From: DCFW01 sp963790715
Lineage (GTDB): Bacteria; Bacteroidota; Bacteroidia; Bacteroidales; Bacteroidaceae
Assembly: GCA_963790715.1 (NCBI GenBank)
Contig: CAWBPN010000010.1
Span: forward strand, 372,001-436,000
Direction: 5' to 3'
DNA length: 64,000 nt
Positions 46,178-53,999 of the stretch are shown piece by piece. The first letter of the stretch is position 1. Each line of letters begins with the position of its first letter. Under the pieces are notes generated by a model. That model was given only the letters and a program-made list of their open reading frames with translations, had not been told where the DNA came from and did no database searches. The position numbers and the translations under genes are program-made.

Positions 46178-46192
46178 GTTTAACAATTAAAA
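46178..46192 (+). promoter_or_regulatory. Conserved element upstream of precursor gene 3
   Basis: GTTTAACAATTAAAA, identical to 40959-40973; ends 10 bp before the ATG of precursor 3. Confidence 0.5.
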
Positions 46193-46202
46193 AGTTTTTA
46201 TT

Positions 46203-46472
46203 ATGAAAAAGATGAAATTAGCTGCAATACGCAGCATCGGTGAGACACTATCCAGAGATGAACTCAAAAAAGTATTTGGGGGTGATAGTTATGACAGTGG
46301 TAGCGGTTGGGATTGGTTTTGTCATAAATATCATATTCCACCTAAAATATGCGCTTGCTATGGAAAGAAAAGCGGTGACTCATGTCATTTTATTGATGAT
46401 AATGATGCAGAAGAATATGGGAGATGTGTTTATATTTATAGTCAACAGCTTCATTGTTCTGATACTAATTGA
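46203..46472 (+). CDS. Double-glycine precursor peptide 3 (GG-Bacteroidales type)
   Basis: 89-residue precursor. Leader KLAAIRSIGETLSRDE and KKVFGG closely match precursor 1; predicted C39 cleavage is after FGG at residue 27. The 62-residue core has six cysteines (FC, IC, AC, SC, RC, HC), aromatic and acidic residues, and no run of dehydratable Ser/Thr next to Cys beyond chance. The core differs entirely from precursor 1 apart from the cysteine count. A second frame from 46240 is open but lacks the leader and is a shadow. A strong hairpin follows, so the gene ends a transcript segment. Confidence 0.87.
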   Translation: MKKMKLAAIRSIGETLSRDELKKVFGGDSYDSGSGWDWFCHKYHIPPKICACYGKKSGDSCHFIDDNDAEEYGRCVYIYSQQLHCSDTN

Positions 46473-46493
46473 ATCTTGAGAATAGTAAATAAG

Positions 46494-46518
46494 CGAGAGA
46501 CATGATAAACGTCTCTCG
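46494..46518 (+). terminator. Terminator after precursor 3
   Basis: CGAGAGAC / GTCTCTCG stem (46494-46501 and 46511-46518) with a 9-nt loop, followed by TCTTATT, 21 bp after the precursor stop. It would end the transcript before the 430-bp gap that precedes the glycosyltransferase. Confidence 0.75.
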
Positions 46519-46950
46519 TCTTATTAGGATATTTCATTTCTATTTAATTTTTGAGATAATGAATAAAGAAAATACCCTCTATATAATGTGATTACATGTT
46601 TATTAGCCAATATATATATAGTATAAAAATAGAATTAAATATGACAATATATAGTATTTGGTATAGTATTATAAATATACTTTGTGGCAATTTTGGCTAT
46701 AATAACAATTATAGCTATAACCATTATTGATCGTCGTAAAAGTTAATGCTTGATATGGCAAAATATTCCAGTCAAAGAAAATAGTGAAACTTTATGGTAC
46801 TTGCCAATTGAAACGATTAGTATGGAGATCCTATCATGCTAGGATATTAATATATAATAGAATAGCATAATTTAACTGATTAAATTCATTGTTTACTTTA
46901 TATACAAATTATAGTAATGGAATACAGATGACTTATTAATTATTTATAAT
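46519..46950 (+). other. Gene-poor gap with possible decayed small membrane ORF
   Basis: About 430 bp of very AT-rich DNA with no supported gene. From a GTG at 46684 a 20-codon frame encodes a single hydrophobic helix with a basic tail (MAILAIITIIAITIIDRRKS). A frame just downstream (about 46740-46840) reads NIPVKENSETLWYLPIETIS, as if both were pieces of one frameshifted gene. A promoter for the glycosyltransferase unit must lie here, but I could not pick out a convincing TAnnTTTG. Confidence 0.3.
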
Positions 46951-47724
46951 ATGAAATATGACTTAAAAGATTTGACTTTTATGATTCCGATTCGTTGTGA
47001 TTCAGTCATTCGCATTGAAAATTTATTAACTGTTATTCGATTTATACAATCAATTAAGGCTAATGTTTTAATCTATGAAATTGCATCATATAATAATCAT
47101 ATAATTGAACATTTATTACCAAGGTTCAAACGGTTGGTATATAAATTTATAGAAGACAGAGATGTAATCTTTTATAGAACACATTATTTAAATTTGATGA
47201 CCAGAGAAGCAAAGACTCAATTTTTAGCTATCTGGGATGCAGACGTGATTGTTAGTCCATACCAAATTAAAGAATCGATGTCAGCGTTACAAGAAAATAA
47301 AGCAGATATATCTTTCCCTTATAATGGGGTATTCTTAGACGTTGAACCTGTGTTGCGTGAAGAATATATATTACATCATAATATTAACCTATTATTTAAA
47401 TATAAATCTTATATGAAACAGTTATATGGTGACAATTTTGTAGGAGGAGGTATTATTGTTAATAGACAAAAATATATAGATGCAGGAATGGAAAATGAAT
47501 GTTTTTATGGTTGGGGACCGGAAGATTTGGATCGCTTTTTACGTTGGGAAAATATGAGCTATAGAATACATAGAGCTCCAAAACCGATGTTTCACCTTTC
47601 TCACCCTCGAGATTCAAACGGATATATGAGATCTTCTACATATAGTAGATTGTGTCATTTACAATTGAGCAAATCGGCAAATAGTTCAAAGGAAGAATTA
47701 ATTGACAAATTTTCATGTCTATAG
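46951..47724 (+). CDS. Glycosyltransferase (GT-A fold, galactosyltransferase-like)
   Basis: 257-residue cytoplasmic glycosyltransferase. N-terminal strands begin LTFMIPIRCDS. The metal-binding DxD is in WDADVI (D96/D98). The C-terminal acceptor-site region FVGGGIIVNRQKYI and GWGPEDLDRFLRW (E191/D192) matches the galactosyltransferase C-terminal (Glyco_transf_7C-like) pattern. No transmembrane segment. Its place beside double-glycine precursors and the transporter suggests that it glycosylates a precursor peptide, as SunS does for sublancin; this is inference. A truncated, nonsense-mutated copy lies at 41835-42392. Confidence 0.83.
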   Translation: MKYDLKDLTFMIPIRCDSVIRIENLLTVIRFIQSIKANVLIYEIASYNNHIIEHLLPRFKRLVYKFIEDRDVIFYRTHYLNLMTREAKTQFLAIWDADVIVSPYQIKESMSALQENKADISFPYNGVFLDVEPVLREEYILHHNINLLFKYKSYMKQLYGDNFVGGGIIVNRQKYIDAGMENECFYGWGPEDLDRFLRWENMSYRIHRAPKPMFHLSHPRDSNGYMRSSTYSRLCHLQLSKSANSSKEELIDKFSCL

Positions 47725-47801
47725 ATATTTGCTGTGATAATCAATCAATAGTAAACAATTAATGAATAGAAATATAATATTTGTCATTATTGATATATAA
47801 T

Positions 47802-48827
47802 ATGATAACCGAATTAGAATCTTTTTTAGATAATGTAATTGTGCAGAAGTATAAATATATACCGAATGATATAATGAATGGGAAAGCTGGTCTTGCCATA
47901 TATTATGCTTCTATCGGAACTTACAAAGATAAAAATAAGCTTTATAATAGATGTGTTAATGATGTATTGACAGGAATACCGGATGATACACCTATATCTT
48001 TTGAAAATGGGTTATTAGGCATATGCATAAGTATAGAATGTATTTTGTCAAATTATAAAAATGGGAATGCTGATTATGTATTAAGTGATTTAGATAGTAA
48101 AATATATAAAGAATTTAGTTTAGGCATTGCTAAAAATGGAGAAACGTTAGACCAATTTATTGAAGTTGTTTTCTATATCTCTATTCGTTTGAAATACAGT
48201 ATGAAAAATAGAAGACAAAGGAGCTTGTTTATGAAAATATCAATGTATTGGATTGAAAATATATATTCAAGGTTATCTCTTGGTTTTTTTAAAGAACCTA
48301 TACCATTTAAAATTAATCAGCCTTTTTTGTTATTTGTCGATAGCTTAATACGTTTTTATAACCTTTCTATATATAAAAATAGGATTGTGCATATACTGAA
48401 TGAAATGGCATATAATGCGTTGCCAAATATTCCATGTTTGCATGCCAACAGGTTAGCATTGCTTTATGTAGTGAAAAAAGCTTGTGTATCTATTCCGGAA
48501 CTGTCTGAACAATGGCATGAAAGTGCATCTATTTTGTCACAAAACATTTCAATAGACAAAATATTGAACAATGAAATTCAAAATCGACAAATATACTTTC
48601 TGGATGGCCTTTCCGGAGTTTATTTACTGATGATTGGTTGCAATAGATTATTTGGATATAACTATTTTAACGTAAATAAAGATTTGTATTTTAGGCGAGT
48701 TATGGATTCAGACACAACTAAAAAATTAAAAAAAGAATTTTCATTAGCAAGTATAGGGTTAAACGGCTATTGGGGAATTTACCTTTTATATAAATATATG
48801 AATAAAAATGAATATAGCACTAAATAA
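47802..48827 (+). CDS. LanC-like protein (degenerate)
   Basis: 341-residue protein that looks like a lanthionine-synthetase C-type alpha/alpha barrel. Gly-centred inner-helix starts recur: MNGKAGLAIYY, FENGLLGICIS, FLDGLSGVYLLM and GLNGYWGIYLLY. The zinc ligands of true LanC (Cys in WCYG, and CHG) are not visible; the nearest is PCLHANR. Cyclase activity is therefore doubtful, and no LanB or LanM dehydratase is present. It may act as a scaffold or binding protein for the precursor. ATG at 47802 was chosen over an upstream TTG. The transporter gene starts 3 bp after its stop. Confidence 0.7.
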   Translation: MITELESFLDNVIVQKYKYIPNDIMNGKAGLAIYYASIGTYKDKNKLYNRCVNDVLTGIPDDTPISFENGLLGICISIECILSNYKNGNADYVLSDLDSKIYKEFSLGIAKNGETLDQFIEVVFYISIRLKYSMKNRRQRSLFMKISMYWIENIYSRLSLGFFKEPIPFKINQPFLLFVDSLIRFYNLSIYKNRIVHILNEMAYNALPNIPCLHANRLALLYVVKKACVSIPELSEQWHESASILSQNISIDKILNNEIQNRQIYFLDGLSGVYLLMIGCNRLFGYNYFNVNKDLYFRRVMDSDTTKKLKKEFSLASIGLNGYWGIYLLYKYMNKNEYSTK

Positions 48828-48830
48828 AAA

Positions 48831-51026
48831 ATGAGTAGTTTCCCTCATTATAATCAATTAGATTCCATGGATTGCGGCCCTGCATCGCTGCGCATGATAG
48901 CTAAATACTACGGAAAGTCATATTCTTTACAAACTTTACGTACAAGAAGTTTCATTACGCGTGAAGGGGTCTCAATGCTTGGAATTAGTGATGCTGCGGA
49001 ATATATAGGTTTTCGGACGATAGGAGTGAGAATATCTTTCGAACAATTGGCTCATGAAGCGTTATTGCCATGTATATTGCATTGGAATCAAAATCATTTC
49101 GTCGTATGCTATAAAATACATACTTATAAGAATGGGAATGCCGATATTTATATTGCCGATCCTGCATCTAGAAAACTGAAGTACAATAAAAACGATTTTC
49201 TAAAATGCTGGTTAAGTACGAAAAAAGACTCGGTAAGCAGTGGGTTAGCATTACTTTTAGAACCCAGTCCAAGTTTTGGTGAAGTCAAAGATGAAAAAAT
49301 AACGACAAAAAAGGATTTTGCTTATTTTGCCCGTTATCTTTTACCTTATAAAAGTCAATTCGTCCAATTAATAATAGGAATGTTAGTGGGTAGTGGCCTG
49401 CAAATGATTTTCCCATTCTTGACTCAATCGTTAGTAGATGTAGGTATTAGAGATTGTAATATAGGATTTGTTACAATAATATTAATTACTCAATTATGTC
49501 TTTTTGCAGCACAACTTTGTGTCGGTTTTATAAGAAGTTGGATAATGCTTCACATTAATGCCCGTATTGATATTTCATTGATTTCCGATTTCCTGATGAA
49601 ACTGATGAAACTTCCGCTACATTATTTCGACACAAAAATGACAGGAGATATTATGCAACGTATTGGAGACCATGGACGTATAAAATCTTTTCTAATGGGT
49701 TCATCTATAAATATAATCTTTTCCATTTTTAATTTCTTTTTATTTGCCGGGATTTTAGGTTACTACAATATAACGATCTTGGCAATTTTTTTATTCGGCA
49801 ACACGCTTTATGTACTATGGATTTTGGCATTTATGAAATATCGTAGGATATTGGATATTAAAAGATTTAATCAATCGGCCGGTGAACAAAGTAAAATCAT
49901 CGAACTAATACAAGGCATGCAGGAGATAAAACTTAATAACTGTGAGAAACAGAAAAGATGGGAATGGGAACGCATTCAGGTAAAATTATTTAAAATCAGT
50001 ATTAAAGGATTGTCTCTTGGACAAATTCAACAGATAGGTTCAGTTTTCTTTACGGAGACAACAAACATTATTATTTCTTTTTTAGCTGCCAAAGCCGTTA
50101 TCAGCGGACACATGACATTAGGAATGATGATGTCACTTACATATATTATTGGACAGGTATCGGCTCCTATCGGTGATTTTATCGGTTTTGCCCAATCTTT
50201 TCAAGACGCAAAAATTAGCTTGGAACGATTGAATGAAGTGCATCGACGAAGAGATGAAGAGCAAAATATAACATCAAAATTATCTTTATTACCTGAACGA
50301 AAAGACGTTTCTGTAAATCATGTCTTTTTTAGTTACAGTGGTGCCAATAGAGACTATGCCTTAGAAGACTTAAGCCTCGTAATTCCTGAACATAAGGTTA
50401 CAGCTATAGTTGGTGCAAGCGGCAGCGGAAAAACCACATTAGTAAAATTGCTACAAGGATTTTATAAACCTAACAAAGGAAATATCAAAATCGGTGAAAC
50501 ACCTATATTACTGATTAACCCACACCTGTGGAGAAGTAAAACAGGATCGGTAATGCAAGAAAGTTATATATTTTCCGACACAATAGCAAAAAATATTGCT
50601 ATTAGTACGGATGAAGTTGACTTAGAACGTTTAAGAAACGCCGTAAAAGTAGCTAACATACAAGATTTTATTAATTCATTACCTATGGGGTATGATACTA
50701 AAATCGGGATGGAAGGGAGTGGCGTAAGTCAAGGTCAACGACAACGAATTTTGATAGCGAGAGCTGTTTACAAGAATCCAGAATTTATTTTCTTGGATGA
50801 AGCCACTAATTCATTAGACGCAAACAACGAAAAAATTATTATGGAAAACTTACATGATTTTTATAAAGGTAGGACAGTATTAATTGTAGCACATAGGCTG
50901 AGTACCGTAAAAGATGCGGATAACATAATAGTATTGGGAAATGGGCATGTTTTAGAAGAAGGAACTCATCATGAATTAACGGAAAAGAGAGGTGCATATT
51001 ATACTCTGGTAAAAAATCAATTGTAA
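48831..51026 (+). CDS. Peptidase C39-containing ABC exporter
   Basis: 731-residue bacteriocin-type exporter that removes the double-glycine leader and exports the core across the inner membrane. The N-terminal C39 peptidase has catalytic Cys15 (DSMDCGPASLRM), His89 (NHFVV) and Asp110 (IADPAS). About five or six transmembrane helices follow at residues ~175-420. The ATPase domain has Walker A GASGSGKTT near 528, signature VSQGQRQR, Walker B IFLDEAT with Asp at about 656, and H-loop VAHRLST. All catalytic residues are intact, so it should process precursors 1 and 3. Confidence 0.95.
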   Translation: MSSFPHYNQLDSMDCGPASLRMIAKYYGKSYSLQTLRTRSFITREGVSMLGISDAAEYIGFRTIGVRISFEQLAHEALLPCILHWNQNHFVVCYKIHTYKNGNADIYIADPASRKLKYNKNDFLKCWLSTKKDSVSSGLALLLEPSPSFGEVKDEKITTKKDFAYFARYLLPYKSQFVQLIIGMLVGSGLQMIFPFLTQSLVDVGIRDCNIGFVTIILITQLCLFAAQLCVGFIRSWIMLHINARIDISLISDFLMKLMKLPLHYFDTKMTGDIMQRIGDHGRIKSFLMGSSINIIFSIFNFFLFAGILGYYNITILAIFLFGNTLYVLWILAFMKYRRILDIKRFNQSAGEQSKIIELIQGMQEIKLNNCEKQKRWEWERIQVKLFKISIKGLSLGQIQQIGSVFFTETTNIIISFLAAKAVISGHMTLGMMMSLTYIIGQVSAPIGDFIGFAQSFQDAKISLERLNEVHRRRDEEQNITSKLSLLPERKDVSVNHVFFSYSGANRDYALEDLSLVIPEHKVTAIVGASGSGKTTLVKLLQGFYKPNKGNIKIGETPILLINPHLWRSKTGSVMQESYIFSDTIAKNIAISTDEVDLERLRNAVKVANIQDFINSLPMGYDTKIGMEGSGVSQGQRQRILIARAVYKNPEFIFLDEATNSLDANNEKIIMENLHDFYKGRTVLIVAHRLSTVKDADNIIVLGNGHVLEEGTHHELTEKRGAYYTLVKNQL

Positions 51027-51052
51027 TTGGGAAAATAAACATATCAGTTGGC

Positions 51053-52372
51053 ATGAACGAGAATAAAAAGAATATTAATGAACAAATAGAATTGCGAAGC
51101 GAGGAAGTGCAGGATATAATGGGGCAAATTCCTCCTTGGATTTTAAGATGGGGTATTACTTTAATTTTTATTCTTCTTGCTATTTTTTTTGTCGGCAGTT
51201 ATTTTTTTAAATACCCTGATGCATTAACTGCTGAAGTTACATTGACAACCGCGTCTCCTCCGGTTGAACTTTATACCCGTTCCACCGGTAAATTAGAATT
51301 TATTTCTGTAACAAATAAACAACATGTTAATGCAGGGGCTATTCTTGCCGTAATTGATAATACAGCAAATTTTTCTGATGTGGAACTTTTTAATTATCTG
51401 TTTTCAAAATGGGAAAGAGGTGAAATTTCTGCATGTGAATTTAATAACATTATTAGTAGAAGAAACTGGCAATTAGGAGATTTACAAGTTCCATTTGGAG
51501 ATTTTTGTAAGAGTATAAAAGATTATATCCTTTATCAAGAATTTAATTATTATCCGAAAAAAATTGCTCTTAAAGCAAAACAAGACAAAAAACAACATGA
51601 AATGGATTTTCGCCAACGTATCGGAATGGAAATGAATAAAAGGCAAGCTCTGATAGCAGGACATATATACCATAGAGATTCACTTTTATATATAAAAAGG
51701 ATAAATACCGGAGAAGAATATGACAGAGCCTTGCAAACATATTTGCAAAGTCGTCAAACTATAGTAAATGACACTAACTCTCAAAAACAAATGGAAATGC
51801 GACATCTACAAGATCAGGAAACATTGTTGGATTTGAAGCAGCAATATAAAGAGACACATGAGCAATGCGTTTTAGCTCTTAGCAACTCTGCTAATCAATT
51901 AGATGCTCAAATAAAAATATGGGAACGTAATTATGTCGTTAAAAGCCCTATTTCAGGGTATGTTAATTTAATGAGCGTATGGAGTTCCAATCAAAGTGTA
52001 ACAGCAGGTGACTTGATATTTATAGTTATTCCAGAACATTCAAATGCCACAATAGGTAGAGCCAAATTGCCAGCTACAGGTGCAGGGAAAGTAAAAATAG
52101 GACAATCTGTTGATGTGCGAATAAATAACTATCCTGATCAGGAATTCGGTTTTTTATCGGGAAAAGTCAATAATATATCTGAAATTCCTGACAAAGACGG
52201 GAATTATTTTATAGAAATTACTTTTCCTAATGGATTAATCACAAACTATGGCAAAAGATTACCTCCATCAAAACAAATGTCAGGAACAGCACAAATAATT
52301 ATTCGTGACATAAGATTACTGGAACGTTTCATTCAACCATTGGAAAAGGTGATAAAAGATAGTGAACAATGA
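51053..52372 (+). CDS. HlyD-family membrane-fusion protein
   Basis: 439-residue adaptor of the type I-like exporter. A cytoplasmic N-terminus is followed by one transmembrane helix (about residues 33-55, WGITLIFILLAIFFVGSYFF), the first lipoyl half (TGKLEFISVTNKQHVNAGAIL), a long alpha-hairpin (residues ~110-290), the second half (YVVKSPISGYVNLM) and a beta-barrel region. The TolC gene overlaps its stop by 4 bp (ATGA). Links the C39-ABC exporter to the outer-membrane channel. Confidence 0.93.
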   Translation: MNENKKNINEQIELRSEEVQDIMGQIPPWILRWGITLIFILLAIFFVGSYFFKYPDALTAEVTLTTASPPVELYTRSTGKLEFISVTNKQHVNAGAILAVIDNTANFSDVELFNYLFSKWERGEISACEFNNIISRRNWQLGDLQVPFGDFCKSIKDYILYQEFNYYPKKIALKAKQDKKQHEMDFRQRIGMEMNKRQALIAGHIYHRDSLLYIKRINTGEEYDRALQTYLQSRQTIVNDTNSQKQMEMRHLQDQETLLDLKQQYKETHEQCVLALSNSANQLDAQIKIWERNYVVKSPISGYVNLMSVWSSNQSVTAGDLIFIVIPEHSNATIGRAKLPATGAGKVKIGQSVDVRINNYPDQEFGFLSGKVNNISEIPDKDGNYFIEITFPNGLITNYGKRLPPSKQMSGTAQIIIRDIRLLERFIQPLEKVIKDSEQ

Positions 52373-53859
52373 AATATTTACGCTATATCATATCTATACT
52401 TTTGCCCGGCATATGTCTTTCCACTACCACGGCTCAAATAGTATTAGACTTACCATCAGTACTCCGCATTGCTAATGACAGTTCATTGGAAGCCATGCAA
52501 TTTAAAAGTTCTTATTTATCTGATTATTGGGAATATCGTAATTATAAAGCTAAAAGATTACCTTCATTAACATTGACAATGACTCCATTACAATATAATC
52601 GCGATATTGTTGAACGATATATTTCAGAATCAAACCAAGATGAATATAGAGCACAGCAATCTTTATATTCTAATGGAACCTTTACTATAAGTCAGAACAT
52701 TGATTTTACAGGAGGCAATTTATATGCAAATTCTAATTTGAGTTTTCTAAAAAACACAGGAGAATCCACATATAATCAATATACCAGTGTGCCAATTAAA
52801 ATAGGATATTCACAAAGTCTTATCGGCTATAATGCTTTTAAATGGGATAAAAGAATAGAACCTCTTAAGATTCAAAAATCCCAAAGAGAATTCCTATATA
52901 ATAAAGAAGGTATATGTGTAACAGCAACAACATATTTCTTTAATTTGGCTTTAGCTCAAGAAGAAGAAAAATTGGCTCAAAGAAATAAATTGGTATGTGA
53001 CACTTTGTTATCAAGAGGAACAGAATTATCAAAGTTGAATGCCTTATCAAAAGCAGATTTATTGACATTACAGTTGCAACTAATAGAATCACAAAATGCG
53101 TATATCTCAGCAAAAAATAATACAAATAAAGCAATGTTTGCTTTAGCTTCATTTTTAAGGTTACCTAACGATACAAAAATAAGTCTTTGCCTTCCAAAGA
53201 ATATGTGCTTAAAATTAATAGATAAAGATCTTGCCATACAAAATTGTAGAAATAATAACCCTACTTATTTGGAAGAGAGACAAAAAGTTTTAGAAGCGCA
53301 ACAAACATTGGATAAAGCACATAAAGAAAGATATTTTGAAGCTAATATGGATATGAGTGTCGGATTTAATCAATATGCAGATCAATTTTCCGGAGTTTTC
53401 AAGAATTTGATGCGACAAGATATGATTTCTTTTGGATTAACAATACCATTAGTAGATTGGGGCATTCGAAAGGGTTCATATAATTTGGCAAAAAGTTCCT
53501 TAGCAGAGACACAAACAGAAGCCAATCAGAAAGTTTTAAGTGTTGAAGAAGATGTGTATTCTACAGTAAACGATTTTAATGTTCAACAAAATATAGTGAA
53601 TACAGCGTATAAAGCCATACAACTATCAAAAATGGTTTATTCTGAAGCATTGGAGCGTTTTACTTTAGGACGTGATGATATTAAAAAATTAATAGATACT
53701 TTTAGTAATTGTCAGGAAGCAGAAGAAAAATATATTGAAGCTCTCCAGAATTATTGGCTCAATTATTATAAATTGTGCCAGTTGACTCTGTATGATTATC
53801 AAAAAGATACACCTTTAGATGATCTACCATCATTTGATCATAAATATAAGTTTCAGTAA
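52369..53859 (+). CDS. TolC-family outer-membrane channel
   Basis: 496-residue outer-membrane protein with a Sec signal peptide (about residues 1-22, ending TTAQ) and the repeated helical-hairpin organisation of TolC proteins. The second repeat includes NNPTYLEERQKVLEAQ and WGIRKGSYNLAKSSLAETQ. Unlike the RND channel at 23241 it has no lipobox. Start overlaps the HlyD stop. It completes a dedicated three-part exporter; the AT-rich cluster ends here. Confidence 0.92.
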   Translation: MKYLRYIISILLPGICLSTTTAQIVLDLPSVLRIANDSSLEAMQFKSSYLSDYWEYRNYKAKRLPSLTLTMTPLQYNRDIVERYISESNQDEYRAQQSLYSNGTFTISQNIDFTGGNLYANSNLSFLKNTGESTYNQYTSVPIKIGYSQSLIGYNAFKWDKRIEPLKIQKSQREFLYNKEGICVTATTYFFNLALAQEEEKLAQRNKLVCDTLLSRGTELSKLNALSKADLLTLQLQLIESQNAYISAKNNTNKAMFALASFLRLPNDTKISLCLPKNMCLKLIDKDLAIQNCRNNNPTYLEERQKVLEAQQTLDKAHKERYFEANMDMSVGFNQYADQFSGVFKNLMRQDMISFGLTIPLVDWGIRKGSYNLAKSSLAETQTEANQKVLSVEEDVYSTVNDFNVQQNIVNTAYKAIQLSKMVYSEALERFTLGRDDIKKLIDTFSNCQEAEEKYIEALQNYWLNYYKLCQLTLYDYQKDTPLDDLPSFDHKYKFQ

Positions 53860-53999
53860 AACAATACCATGCAAAAAGATGTTGATAATATATCCTCCAT
53901 TATTATTTGAATTTTTAATAATATAAACTATATTTGTGATGTTATACAAAATCCAGTGATCGACTATAATTACATAAAATCTAAAATATATTTTTATTT

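Noticed and set aside
46240..46479. 79-codon open frame overlapping precursor 3.
   Set aside because: It is a shifted reading of the precursor gene; the leader and cysteine pattern identify the frame at 46203 as real.
47802..48827. Calling the cluster a class I or II lanthipeptide because of the LanC-like gene.
   Set aside because: No LanB or LanM is present, the zinc ligands are missing, and the precursors look disulfide-rich.
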